The translations under genes and the position numbers were made by a program. 64,000 bases of DNA, taken from positions 11,525,380 to 11,589,379 of the forward strand of contig OU744450.1 in assembly GCA_916610825.1 (NCBI GenBank). Reading direction: 5' to 3'. Positions 11,801 to 23,416 of the stretch are shown in pieces. The notes beneath the pieces were generated by a model that saw only the letters and a program-made list of their open reading frames with translations, ran no database searches and was not told the DNA's origin. The DNA is from Haliclystus octoradiatus (Eukaryota; Cnidaria; Staurozoa; Stauromedusae; Haliclystidae). The first letter of the stretch is position 1. Each line of letters starts with the position of its first letter.

Positions 11801-14800
11801 ATAGAAAATCATTTAAAAGTTTAAAGTAATATTCCGAATCCGACATGGGTGATTTTCTCAATACTTTGGGCAATATTTTCAAAATGAAGATTCGGTATTA
11901 TAACTTGCCCTCGTGAGCATTTCTGGGTATGATAAATCTCGAGATCGCTAGTGCTGGTATACTCAAAATTGGGAACCTTGAAAGCACATACATTCTTGTA
12001 AACGTTAGCATAATAAAATTTAGTTATACTTACGGAACTTATATTGATTGTCAATCCTCTAGCTTTTATTGGAAGAAACTCAACAATCAAAGTTGTCCTG
12101 GATTTAAAATGAGAAAGAAATTTAGAAATTATTTCACATGTAAAACGTCACGCATTTAATATAGGATTCCTTCCTGTAATGATTTCAGAAATTTGGAAGC
12201 TAATAATTTAGTGCGTTCATTCCACTGTTTAATGCCTTTGATTGCAATTTAATTAATAATGCGCTCTGAAATCAACGGTAGAGAAATTGTGAAAAAGCTC
12301 ACTCACTAACTGGCGTTAATTGCACCGCATTGACAATAAAGTAATGTCATTCACCATCATTGATTTTAACAGTGAACATATAGATACTCTACAACGAAAA
12401 CTGCACTCGTCTATGGGTCACTTTACTACCTTTTATCTCACTACACACACCACAATATATAATTCAATAGCCTATCCATTACAGTGTATTAAACAGGCGT
12501 GTTATTCAGATGGAATACGGCTAGACTAAAACAAAAGTGCCCACATAATTGCATCTACATATACCCAACTAATATACATCATATAACCACAGGCCACATG
12601 TATATACCACAGCCTTTGTTTCAAGGGCTTCTATGATTTCAAGCAACAAAAGAAATACTTTTAGTTGTAATATATACATATAATCAAGTCATTTCAATCT
12701 TCTTAAGGCGCCTTTACTCACCCTTGAACAACGCCTCCCATTGAAAAACCAACCATACCTCTTAAAAAGAGCACCCATTCATAACGAGGCGAGAAAGTGC
12801 TCAGCATGCCATAATAACCAACTCCTAACGTTGCCATAATAAGAACCTCTCAGAATAAATAAATAAACCATCCATCAAATTAAAATATACAGATTATAGT
12901 TTCTCATGATGAAAATAAATATTGGGAGAGTAGTCTATGTAGTCAAAATTTGAAGAACAGGTCCCTTTCTTATTTGATAAGAAAACAAAATAGTTTAGAT
13001 GATGTTAAAAATTCGTGCAATAGTCTTGCTATTGTACTTTTTTAATTGTTTAAATATCATCCGTCGAAATAACGTTTTATTTTCATATCTAGTCAAAAGT
13101 CCAGTCACATCAATTGATTTAATCATTCATGTTGGATTTATATACTTTTCGTTATTGGGATTCAAGGCATGTGTCACACCAGCCCACCAATAAAACATAA
13201 AGTTAATAATCCAAGCAAATTACTATGTAAATGAACAATGTCAGGAGGAGATTTCAAGATTTTAATTGGTTCAAACTCAGTCGGATTTTCAAAAGTCTGT
13301 ATGTCCCAAATGGTCCATTGTCACGTTAAGAAATGTTGTCATCAATGCCTTAACTATTTATTTGATGAACAAAATTGTGTAATAACATATTTCTGGCCAA
13401 GAAAATTAGAATATGATAAATGTTTGCTAAAAAGGGGCTATTAATGTTGATAATTGCTCCCATCAATGTGGCCGGGATGCCAATCTAATTATAGGCTGCA
13501 TGCAATTTGAAATCAAATACATTAAATATTATCAATTATCATGGTTTTATAGTTGATCTTCCGTAGATTCATGCGGCATATCATGCCTATCCTTTGGTCC
13601 AGGCATGTGCATATAAGTCTCGTCGCCTTGCGCCGAGGTATTAATGTCTAGGTTTACAAATCTATCGTGGTGACTTGAGATCGAGGGAATCCTCAAAGGT
13701 TTTCTGATGAGAAATAGCCCGTTCTCTCTATACAGCATAAGTTTTATAAATGGTATCCTTCATATGCTGTAGTTTATCTTACCTTTTTACGCCCGTATCT
13801 GTCACTCAGATATCCCCAGAAGTAAGTTGAAAGAAACATTCCAATAAATACCACCTGCAATAACATATGACATACGTAATAACTAAATAATTTCTAAATT
13901 ATTTAATTTCCTAATTAGATCATTCAATTTGGTTACAATGTGTAAATCGAAATGGAAGCACTGAAAATATTTCTGTACTTTTAAGAATCAAAAGAGTTGA
14001 ATATGTTGATGTGTTGCAATTATGTTTTCATTTGCAGCCATACAGTTATTTCAAATACTTTTTACTAATTTCGATCGAATGCTTTTAAGGAACGCAGTGG
14101 TTATAGCTATACAATGGCCTACTTAATTGCAACATAGAGCGCTAGGCGTGTCCTGTCATGTACATGTATTTTCATAGCGTAGTGTCTCGCATGCACCCAC
14201 CCGAACATTGGCCCCTCACATCCTGAAGGAGATCCCTATTACTTCCTAGCCAAAATGATGCTCAACATAACACGAATATCATTACGCAATGATAATGATG
14301 ATATGATGATGTGCCCTATTAGCACTTGCGTTACCGTTGTTAAAAATGCTTCATGCCAATGTGTCAGCATCCATTCGCATCTAATAGCAGGACCTAAAAT
14401 AGCTAAAATTGCCATTTCCATTGAGTCAGCCATCTGCAAGTAAATAGACAATATTAATATCCAATTGAATAAATTCATATAATAATGAATATTTGTTACA
14501 ATGACAGTTTGTAGCAAATATTACATACCCATGCTAGACCAGCTAGTGTTAAAAGTTTAAATTGAAAACGACCGAAGCCCAATTTTTCGATCGCAGCATC
14601 AACAGTATAATGTACATCATCTATGTAAAGAAAATTTGTATGAACTGTAACGATATAGATTCAGAAATCGTCACATAATTTGGCCGTATTGTCCTGTGTG
14701 CTCAGTCATCGTTTGCAGTATGAAGTCATTAATCAGATCAGGGAGACACTTTCTATCTGAACTTATTTATAGTACATTTAAATTCATTGAGATGATTTTA

Positions 14801-15271
14801 CGCTGGGCGCTAATTCGTGAAAAGAAGCTGCATATAGCTTAGAAACCCTACATTTCACTACATTACGGTACAACTCAGTACATGATAAATCATATCACGT
14901 GTTAGAGCATTTGAATGCAGATCAAGATGTTTATTGTTCAACTTTTAATACCCCTTGATTGCTAGGCTAGGCTATACCAATCTCTATACATATTGGCACT
15001 GAGAGGGAGAACAGAAGTAATTGATAGTGTCCTATACAATGTATAGTATGCATTGATGTTGAACAGGAACTGAATATCTTCAAGCCCACAAATCAAAATA
15101 TCTGCTCTTTTTTAAATTTATTCAATATTGTTAATAAAGACGTATGATTTTTGAATATATGTAAATATTTGGCTTGACATTCATTAGAAATTAAGCGGCA
15201 ATCAAATCATTATTCATACCTTCGTTAGAAACAAGTTGCTCTGTCTCCGAATCTTCCATTTCGAAACCCAT
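5801..15271 (-). CDS. SVOP: Synaptic vesicle 2-related transporter (SVOP-like), 16 exons
   Basis: Exons on the minus strand, in coding order: 15220-15271, 14529-14620, 14335-14433, 13783-13854, 12722-12846, 12034-12097, 11545-11670, 10876-11007, 10268-10344, 10073-10149, 9397-9504, 9194-9305, 8644-8728, 6958-7047, 6102-6215, 5801-5848. All join in phase with GT/AG borders to 490 codons plus stop. The protein is a 12-TM major facilitator close to vertebrate SVOP, a vesicle-membrane orphan transporter of the SV2/SLC22B group. Signature segments include FGRFQFKLLTLAGLAWMADS near the first TM, the MFS loop motif SDRYGRKK (about residues 98-105), EFLPIKARG, FVMPTLGWRW, LLPESVRFF, ADTVGRKR (about 351-358), YIYTPEVYP and PIETKGRGL (about 468-475). 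Human SVOP is slightly longer, mainly at the termini. The last exon (15 residues, then TAG) is the least certain; the rest is firm. The first 17 residues are acidic and cytosolic. Introns contain at least five transposon-derived repeats. Confidence 0.93.
7540..7745. repeat. Dispersed TTTCATGG-rich repeat, copy in SVOP intron
   Basis: A sequence with repeated TTTTCATGGC and the string TTTTTACATT-TAATAT-GTG recurs at about 50575-50705 and, shorter, at 56150-56225. Order and spacing are kept between copies, so this is a dispersed element rather than chance. No coding capacity or clear termini can be seen. Confidence 0.5.
8062..8264. repeat. Diverged MITE of the GTGTAACC/GCTTAT family
   Basis: It resembles the better preserved copies at 48617-48787 and 61507-61695. 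Shared blocks include CTGCTTAT, GGACAAAT, CGGGTAAATG, AAATGCAATGAAAA-GTTGGC and a terminal TA-TTGTA. It sits in an SVOP intron. Confidence 0.5.
8325..8469. repeat. Diverged TTAA-flanked MITE
   Basis: The left end TTAAAGGCATAAAATTGA matches exactly the end of the element at 15966-16078. The interior shares TATGCACTGAATCACTA and GGCTTGAA in opposite orientation. The right end is degenerate (GGTCAACGCTATAGGCCTTT). Confidence 0.55.
9800..10025. repeat. Foldback element, copy 2, near-perfect hairpin
   Basis: Arms 9861-9935 and 9949-10022 are almost perfect reverse complements, with only a few mismatches, and would form a stem of about 70 bp with a loop of about 13 nt. The apex holds CTGATGA (9937-9943) and, after a small TGC/GCA stem, GAAAC (9959-9963). 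The flank at 9800-9850 is homologous to 4986-5040. It lies in the SVOP intron between the exons at 9397-9504 and 10073-10149, only about 50 bp from a splice donor. Confidence 0.8.
10567..10794. mobile_element. hAT-like MITE
   Basis: The ends are CAGAGGTATA and the inverted TGTACACCTCTG, followed internally by repeated GACTCCGGCTC / GGAGTC blocks in inverted order. That is typical of non-autonomous hAT elements with subterminal repeats. The flanking 8-mers TTGACCAC and GTCAGCAC agree at 5 of 8 positions, so a target duplication is only possible. It lies in an SVOP intron. Confidence 0.55.
13550..13738 (-). other. Small ORF in an SVOP intron, possible stray exon
   Basis: The frame on the minus strand encodes about 63 residues ending in a stop, with a composition unlike the surrounding AT-rich intron: polar, His/Asp-rich, including ETYMHMPG. 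It looks like a cytoplasmic tail, and YMHM fits the YxxM SH2-binding consensus. An acceptor-like TTTCTCATCAG precedes it on the minus strand. Splicing from the preceding SVOP exon (phase 0) does not keep this frame open. It may be an exon of an unseen gene, an exon fossil or chance. Confidence 0.2.
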
Positions 15272-15965
15272 TTTCAAAGTAAGAAAACTACTGATATATG
15301 ATAAAACTACTACTGATCAATCAACCATAATTATAAAGATTCAAGTCTAATAATTCCTTTGATTATTACAATTTTTTCTTGCTCCAACTTGGTTTGAATA
15401 TAACTTTTATTTTGACTGCGCCGTATAAATTTAGCATAGATCAAACAGTGACCCCTAATATTGACTTGAACAGGTGTATATTGTTCTTATTGTTCATGGA
15501 GCAAATTTTAGACTTACAACGTACTGGTATACAGTTAACTGAGTTAAGCCTTACAATATAATGCCCCCAATAATCCGAAAGAAATCAAATCCATTGAACA
15601 ATAATGAAGTTGGTAATATATAGAAAATTATCTACAATTATTAGATGTAAACTTATAACTTATATATAGTTATAATTTATAAGCAAGTCGTGTGACTATT
15701 GGATATCGTCAAACATTAATCACAATGATATTCAGAACTGATTAGGAGGCTTAATACAGAATATTTAAAAAATATGCAGTAGCGGAATTAGTCTCAGGCT
15801 CTCCCCCGGGAATGCCTGCTGGAAATGAGCATATATGAACTGATTCTAGCTAACATCAGTTGGCTTTCCATTCCATTAAGGAAGTGCTTAGTGAGATATA
15901 GCGCAAGATATACTGTAACTCTGTGGAGAGTTCCGGGGGAGAGTTAGAACTATAGGATATAATCC

Positions 15966-16078
15966 TTAAAGGCATAAAATTGAAAAGTTCAAAAGTTTCA
16001 AGCCACAAGTAGGTGTAGTGAATCAGTGCATATTCGAAGACCGAACGCAAAGGCCACCGGTCAATTTTATGCCTTTAA
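15966..16078. mobile_element. Short MITE with perfect 18-bp inverted ends and TTAA borders
   Basis: The ends are TTAAAGGCATAAAATTGA and its exact reverse complement TCAATTTTATGCCTTTAA. The element proper is flanked by TTAA on both sides, the target preference of piggyBac-type transposases. At about 113 bp it has no coding capacity. A diverged relative lies at 8325-8469. Confidence 0.75.
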
Positions 16079-16914
16079 CTTTATGTTCGTAGGAAAGACA
16101 AGATAATAGCAATAGAACATGTACTCCAGTCGAATATAAACATGAATCCCGTTAGTATCAATCGCTAGTATAAAGTGCCTTGTGGGCTCTCTGTCCCAGG
16201 CTACATCATCTTCCAAACAGTAAACTTAATCCACATTCTATCTGTACGTAAAAATTTCCATCTTTGCTTGACGGTACGGTAAATGCAACGGTGCAACTAT
16301 ATAGAATATTTTAAAGTTATTTTGTAACTTATCATTATCATTACTTTCCTGTCTGTATTATACAACTTTGTAAAAACTCTATTCCCCATCAATTTTTTTT
16401 CTAAAATTATTGATAAAGAAAAACTGTAGTTGGGTAATTATTATTATTAATTATAATATATTTTTATATCATCTTATATATTTGTCATTTATAAAGGTTT
16501 TAATAAATCAATTAAGTCAGTATATTGATAAAGAATTCTGCTCCTAGCCTGCTTGCAGACTTCTACTGTTTACATTTTGACATTGAGTCTGCTAGCAGGC
16601 TATTCTGCACCCATAACCGTTGTAAAAATCAGCAATCTATTTTCGTATTGTAGAACAAAGTTATTTCTCATATATAAGAAGATGCAGTTTGTTTGTGAAA
16701 AATGTTAAATAATTTTCGTACCCTATTCTGATTGGTCGATGAGGTATTGTAAAAGAAAATTAAACACATGCGCACAATAATGACTGAAACCTGAGATCTA
16801 GACACTGGATTTGACCTGCGGTGTTGAACATGCGATCTGTAATCAGGAACATTTACAACATTTACAATCATGGCTCAAATCTAATCATGAACTTTAAATA
16901 AATAATAACTAACA

Positions 16915-16924
16915 TATATAAAAG
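16915..16924 (+). promoter_or_regulatory. Possible TATA box for GH18-A
   Basis: TATATAAAAG lies about 345 bp upstream of the GH18-A start codon. TATA-like strings are common in this AT-rich DNA, so without transcript data this is only a candidate. Confidence 0.25.
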
Positions 16925-17268
16925 TCTATAACTGAAAAGTTATTACATTAACTATATTAAAACATCTTATGTAACTCAGCTATCAATAGACCCCAATAAG
17001 CGTTTCCCTTGGAACGAGAGTACATGTGCGATGACTTGAATAGAGCCACTGATTACCTGTTTCGCTCCATCGAATCATTGCATGATTACTGAGGTCAAGG
17101 GACTCTGAATATTGATCTTTTTTTGATTCCCTTTAGCCTTTTCACATGTATTTAGATGTGTTTACAACCAAATCCATTATTTGAATTAAGTTTACAAACT
17201 TAGATTAGGCATTAACTGTAAATAATAAAATTAATGTAAACAAAGATTGGATTGAGATTAATCTTAAA

Positions 17269-20200
17269 ATGGTCAAATCGGATTTGGTATTATTTGTACT
17301 CTTCTGTCTGGCAATTTTATTAACAATTCAAACATCATCAGGTACAGTGGCAGTATAGCATGCAAACTGAGTGTTTATCTCAATGCAAATTACAAGTAGA
17401 TTATAATTTATTAGGCAGAGGATTTCAGTAAGATTGAAGGTTTTCATGTACATAGTATTTTGGATATATCTTTAAAACCAAATTGATTTTGAACACTATT
17501 ATTAAATTAAGGATACACCCATTCTCAGCTGGATCTGAAATTCCTTAGCATCATAGACCTATATATGGAACCATTTATATATTTTTAAGTAACTATTTAG
17601 CATCAATATAGGCGCATTATTTTCCCTATATCTAATATCATGCTCTTCTATGGGAAACAAAAAAGATTTGAAATATTTTCATCTTGCCGCCCTCGGAGTT
17701 TACCAGGAAACGTGGTTCAGACAAAAGAAACTTTCCCGAAATCTTCTTCATTTATCTAAAATTGGAAGAGGATATAGAATAAATATGAATGAGAGAAGCA
17801 TGAAAATACTGTTTGAGTATGGGGACTGGGACTAAGTTTTATCTGCATGGTCTTCAGTGTGGCTCTGCATAACAGTACTATAACATTGAAATACAAATTT
17901 ATCATTAAAACAGTTTCATATTGTCGTTCAGAGATTTCAGTTAGATAACGTGTTGAGTATAATACTTCATGATCACGAGACAAGAAACAAAAACCAGGAT
18001 TAATAATTAAGGATAGATGCATCTGGATTAAGAATATCGTAGTAGTAGTATAGACAGTCACATTATATAGGAATGAATGTTCCGTCTCTCTTCTACCTAA
18101 CATCTACACAAAGAATATCATAACGAATATAATTAACTATACTCATGGTATATTATCAACCTCATTATCACTCTTATTAACATGGCACGTGACCTGGCAA
18201 TTGAAATTTATAACATTATTGACACAATGAGTTATATTTTGTATTTTCGTTTACAGCTCTAAATACTCAGTTGGTAACATTTTGGGGTCAGAATTCCGCC
18301 AAAGGAAATAGAGGTACTGTGCTTGAGAGACCATTGGCTGAACTATGCAAAGAATCATCACCCTATGATACAATTGTTGTATCTTATGTCAACAAATATT
18401 TTGATGAACAAAATGCCGGTAGGTCAACTAATCGAACGTGGAGTAAGTTTTACATATTCTTTTTTTTCGTATGTTTGATTATTATTAATGTATTATATAT
18501 ATGAAACAAAGATTAGTCAAGTTTTACCTTAAAATATATAAAACATATAAATAACTTTTTTTGTAATTGTATATTAAAACAATCATGGCTTGAAAATGAT
18601 GGAAGGATGCACCGAAACGTCGTCAATAATAAAAAACAATTTGTTGAATTAAATTTTCTTTTATATTCTATTCTCAATTTATTATAATGTCTTATACAAC
18701 TAGAGCAATCCTTTGAAAACAAATTTCAAACTATAATTTTTCCTGAATAAACGACGACGACGATGTTGATGATGAAGATAATGAAAACGTTTTGGTTGCC
18801 ACCGACTGAGCATTTGTAAAGTGGATATATTATCTATTTTTAAGAAGACGTGGCAGCTTGGTTTACAATACAGACGATATGAATGCTTGCTTGATACCCC
18901 TTGTTTGATAATTGATATCTGGCATTACAATCAATATCCTTAGGATTTCTAATTCCATATTGTGTCCTGTTTGACCTGCACCAAGTGTATATAAAAGTCA
19001 TTTTATGCAATATAGACTGTAATCCAGTATTTATTCATATACTATACTGTAACATATCATAATATTTCTATTAATTGCATGTTAAATGTATTTATTAATT
19101 TATATTTATTTTTAAATAATGCAGTCCTTAGAATATTTTATATAATTATAGTGACACATTATTCATTTTTGTAGATAGTTTACCTGGCATGAGTCTCAGT
19201 GGACATTGCTATCAAACACAAGGTAGGCAGTATGCTTCATTGCTTAGCTGTCCAGACATTGGCGAGGCTATAAAAGTTTGTCAAAAGTCAGGGAAGAAAG
19301 TACTAATTGGAATCGGTGGTCTTCGTGCTGAAAATAACTTCCAAAGTGATTCAGAAGCAGAAAAGTTTGCAGACAACATGTGGAATTTATTTTTGGGTGG
19401 AAAAGATAATGCTGACCTTAGGCCTTTTGGAGAGTAAGACTAAAATCAAAACAAAATATGATTGTTACAATAATTCAATTATTTCCTTCTTCTCGTTATT
19501 TCTCTGCCTGTCTAATAAATGTAGGCTTCGTAACTTATTCGGAGGGATTCTTGACATAATTTGTGGTAGTTCTTCATTTCTTACGTCATTATAGACCATA
19601 ACGATAATGGTGCTAGTTTACACGCATAGACAATTATTTCTGTGCTTTGAATTTTCTTTAGCGCCATCTGTGACGGTATCAATTTGGTAGTTTCAGAAGG
19701 AGGCCATAATGGTTATCCTGATTTCATAAGAAGAATCAATCAATGGATGGATCATGATAAAACAAGGCATTACATCACTACGATTACTCCCTCTTGTAAT
19801 TATCCCGATCCAATTTTTGGACCTGATGCCAAAAAAGTTTTGTCAACAACTGTCAAGGACATTGATGAGGTAACTAATTACTATAGATATCTTCCAATTA
19901 GCTAACATGTCTGTTCTTCATAGAGGGAAGCACCAATACTTTTCTAATAAAGTTTAGCAAAATATATCGCAAAGCTATTATCATCTATTCAGATATCACT
20001 AATTAGTAATTATAGTTTTTCGTATTATATTATATTATATTAGTAATTATATTTGTTTTGACATATACCAATATGAATCAAAAATCACAAACGTTCACAT
20101 CATTTCACAGCAATAAAGAGTTGATACCCTTAAATTTGAAAAAGAAACATTGATGCAACGAAATTTCCAATTATTCCAGTTTGTCACATACTCGAATCTG

Positions 20201-23200
20201 AAATTTTCCGCCAAAATTTGCAAAGTACAGTGACGGAGACGGTCCGTGACGGTTTTATTACTTTTTCTATAGAATCCATCTTACTAACGGCTAATCTTTT
20301 GCTTGATTTTTTTTCTTGATGCAGATATATGTTCGATTTTTCAATGATGATTGTGGTGCATTGAACTCAGCAAAGTTTTGGTCTTCGCTTCAGTCTTGGA
20401 TTGAATTAGCCAATCGCATATCAAAGAGGGTCGAAAAAGGCCCTATGATTTATATTGGTACGCCTGCTCACCGAGCAGCCAGTCAACGTTATGACAATTT
20501 TAAATCCGTTTCATCTCTAGTCGAATTGTACAGCGTAAGTAACAAATAATTTCTTTTGAATCATACTGCATTTAAATGCCGATTTGAGTAGCATGCCAAA
20601 GGCAAAACCTACGATTCGTATGGAGTACTCAAAATCGAAAAATTTATATAATCAGGGCTCTTGCGGTTAGGAAAGACAATATAACGAATGGGAGTTTCCT
20701 ACTTTACAGAGAGAACACATTTTAGCAATCGAGCGTTTCACAAACTGTTTAAATGCATTTTCACGAATCACGGAATAATATTTTGCGTTTGGTCTCTTTG
20801 ATTTCAAGGTGTGGTCCATCTTGATGTTTCCGTGTCTTGTCTAATGTCAGTGGGCCTCTAAATGCCAATCAAATGAAACCATAAATAAACATTTAAATAT
20901 CAACGTTGAAATGCTCAACAATTGGGTTGAAACATAGTAGTAATGGTTGGAGAAAATCATTGCGAGGGAAGCGCTGAACATTTTTTTAGACATCTATTCC
21001 ATATAGCATTATCACCTTATGAAAATACCAGTCCAGTAGTATCTACTTTGCACATGTTCTCAAAGAAATAAAGGATTCATACATCTTCAGCACTCAGACA
21101 TGCGTAGATAATGTAATCATTCGAGAAAGGGAATGGGGATACGATTGTCGCGGAAAATCAGAAATGCGGAATGCAAAATGCGGAATATCGCCACCCGCAT
21201 AGTTTCTAACCTAAAATCGAGGCCGAAAATAGTGTGTGTGGGGGTTGTTGGAGGGTGTGACAGGCATTTATACAGTAGTAGCCTAGCAACCATCCAATAT
21301 TGCAAATAGATCTAGTTATATGGCTTCTTTTCGAAATAAAAAATACTTTCGGAAAGAATACACTGATGCACTGATACTGTACGGTTGATATAAGATCATT
21401 TATGATTACAAGGTTTTTATGAAATCTTATTTCTGTAAAAGTTTGTTTTTGTGATAATTAATATAGTTACAGTTATGATAATCTTCAGGAAATAAGTTCC
21501 ATTTTTTAATTGATCTATGAAAATATAAATTATACGGACATTTGTCTTAGCTGGTTGTAAATAAATTTTAGAGTTGTTTCGTATTTCACTTGTATTTTTA
21601 TTGATGACTACACAGAACTCTGTAGGCATCTGTATCTGAATGTGTCCAATCACTATTTTATACAGCTTGGACAGATCCAATATTACACGACATACTTCTA
21701 ACGATGATTTATTTTGTATAGTAATAGTAATAGTATTGGTAGCAACTTGTTAGTTGCTATTTTGACAAGAAAAACAACCCATTTTGGTTCATTTTTTAGT
21801 TTCTTTTTATTTCGTCAAATCAAAATATTGTAATCAAAGTGTCTGCTAAAAGGCATCTACATAAAATAAAATTCCCAATATTTTCCCTTATCTTCCTGGA
21901 GGGCAATGCTTCGTCCTTCATCGTCATCCCCTCTGGACCAAGGTCCGAATCGCATTCCGCGGGAAAACACTAGAATGCCCTTTTTCGTCGGGCAGAAAGC
22001 TTTGCACCGCCCAAATTGGAAAAAATAGTTTTGGCCTGATCTAAAAATGTTAAAAATCGTAGAAAACTAGCATCTTCAAATCGCAAATTTCAAGTTTCAC
22101 GCACACTTAAAAGCACAATTCACAAATAACGGCTATAAATTCCACTTTCAGGAATTAAAACACCGTCAATCGATATGGCGGTATCTTGACGGGTATATTA
22201 AATCTTATTCTTGTTTGTTTCTGTGTAAACATTATATAAAACAAATCTTTCTCCTTTGAAGGGCCTCTACAAAGCCTACATATATCTGATATTTACTATC
22301 TTCGGGAAGTTGGGAGACTCTTTGTACCACTAGTCTGCAGGAGCAACCTCTTCATAAAAGAAAACAAATTTCACTTTCAAAATCAAGTTTATTGCGGAAA
22401 GTATAGGTTGTTCGAAATTTGAATTAATGATTTAAATTCAAACTCAACTCGATGTTTTTATTTACAATATCCAGCAATTTGTGAAATTTCACGAAAAAGT
22501 TGATGATTCGTTGATGAACTCATCAAGAGTTTTTCAAAGGAATACTTTCTAATTCTTTTTCAGCTTTGAGCCTTTGAAAAATGTTACCATCAAATCTCGA
22601 AGCTGAATTTCTGATCGATGTTTATCCTATAATCTCCAAACACAAGAATAAATTACCGATAAGATTACTCATAAGTGTCATTCATAGTTAGAGAGAATGC
22701 ATTATATACTGCAGACCGATCTGTATTTCGGTCTTGATTGAAAACGAGAACCATTAGTTTACTACTGGTAACATGTTATGTCACTGCTTTGTTATTATAA
22801 TCACAGTAACCATCATGTATTCAAAGCTGCCTGACTATGTTTACATATCATTTGCTTTTCCAGAGAATCAATCGGATCAAATATTTTGGTGGCTTCATGA
22901 TCTGGGATGCAGCTTGGGACAGTGCGAACACAGTTCATGGTCATTCATTTTCATCTCGTTTATCATGGGCGCTGACCAACTGGGAAAGTAGGAGTTACCA
23001 ACAGGTTCATCAACAGCATGTCCCCCAATCAACTACCCCTGCACCAACTGCTCCACTTGTGAGCACCCCTCCACCTTATGTTGTCCCTCAAACTACAACA
23101 CGTAGACCAATTCTGATAGTTGAAACGACGACAACCGTTCGACCTCATACTGAAGTCGTAACTGAAATAACAGAGCCAATTCAAACAACGACAACAGTAC

Positions 23201-23385
23201 GACCGAACGTCGAAGTTGTAGTTAAAACTACAGATCCGACACGTGCCCCTGATATTCGACTCCCAACTGCAACTGCAGCACCATCTCAGCCACGACCAAC
23301 TACACCGATTTCAATACCAGTCACAGCAAACCCAATGGCAGTAACACAGGATCATGTTGAAGGCGAAGTGGAAGAAGAAGGGGAA

Positions 23386-23416
<31 letters not shown>

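Larger units (their letters stand above)
15272..17268. other. Intergenic region between divergent SVOP and GH18-A genes
   Basis: This 2-kb stretch lies between the two start codons, which point away from each other. It contains a TTAA-flanked MITE (15966-16078), an imperfect palindrome around CTAGCCTGCTTGCAGACTTC/GTCTGCTAGCAGGCT (about 16545-16600) and a TATA-like box at 16915. No coding sequence was recognised. Confidence 0.55.
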
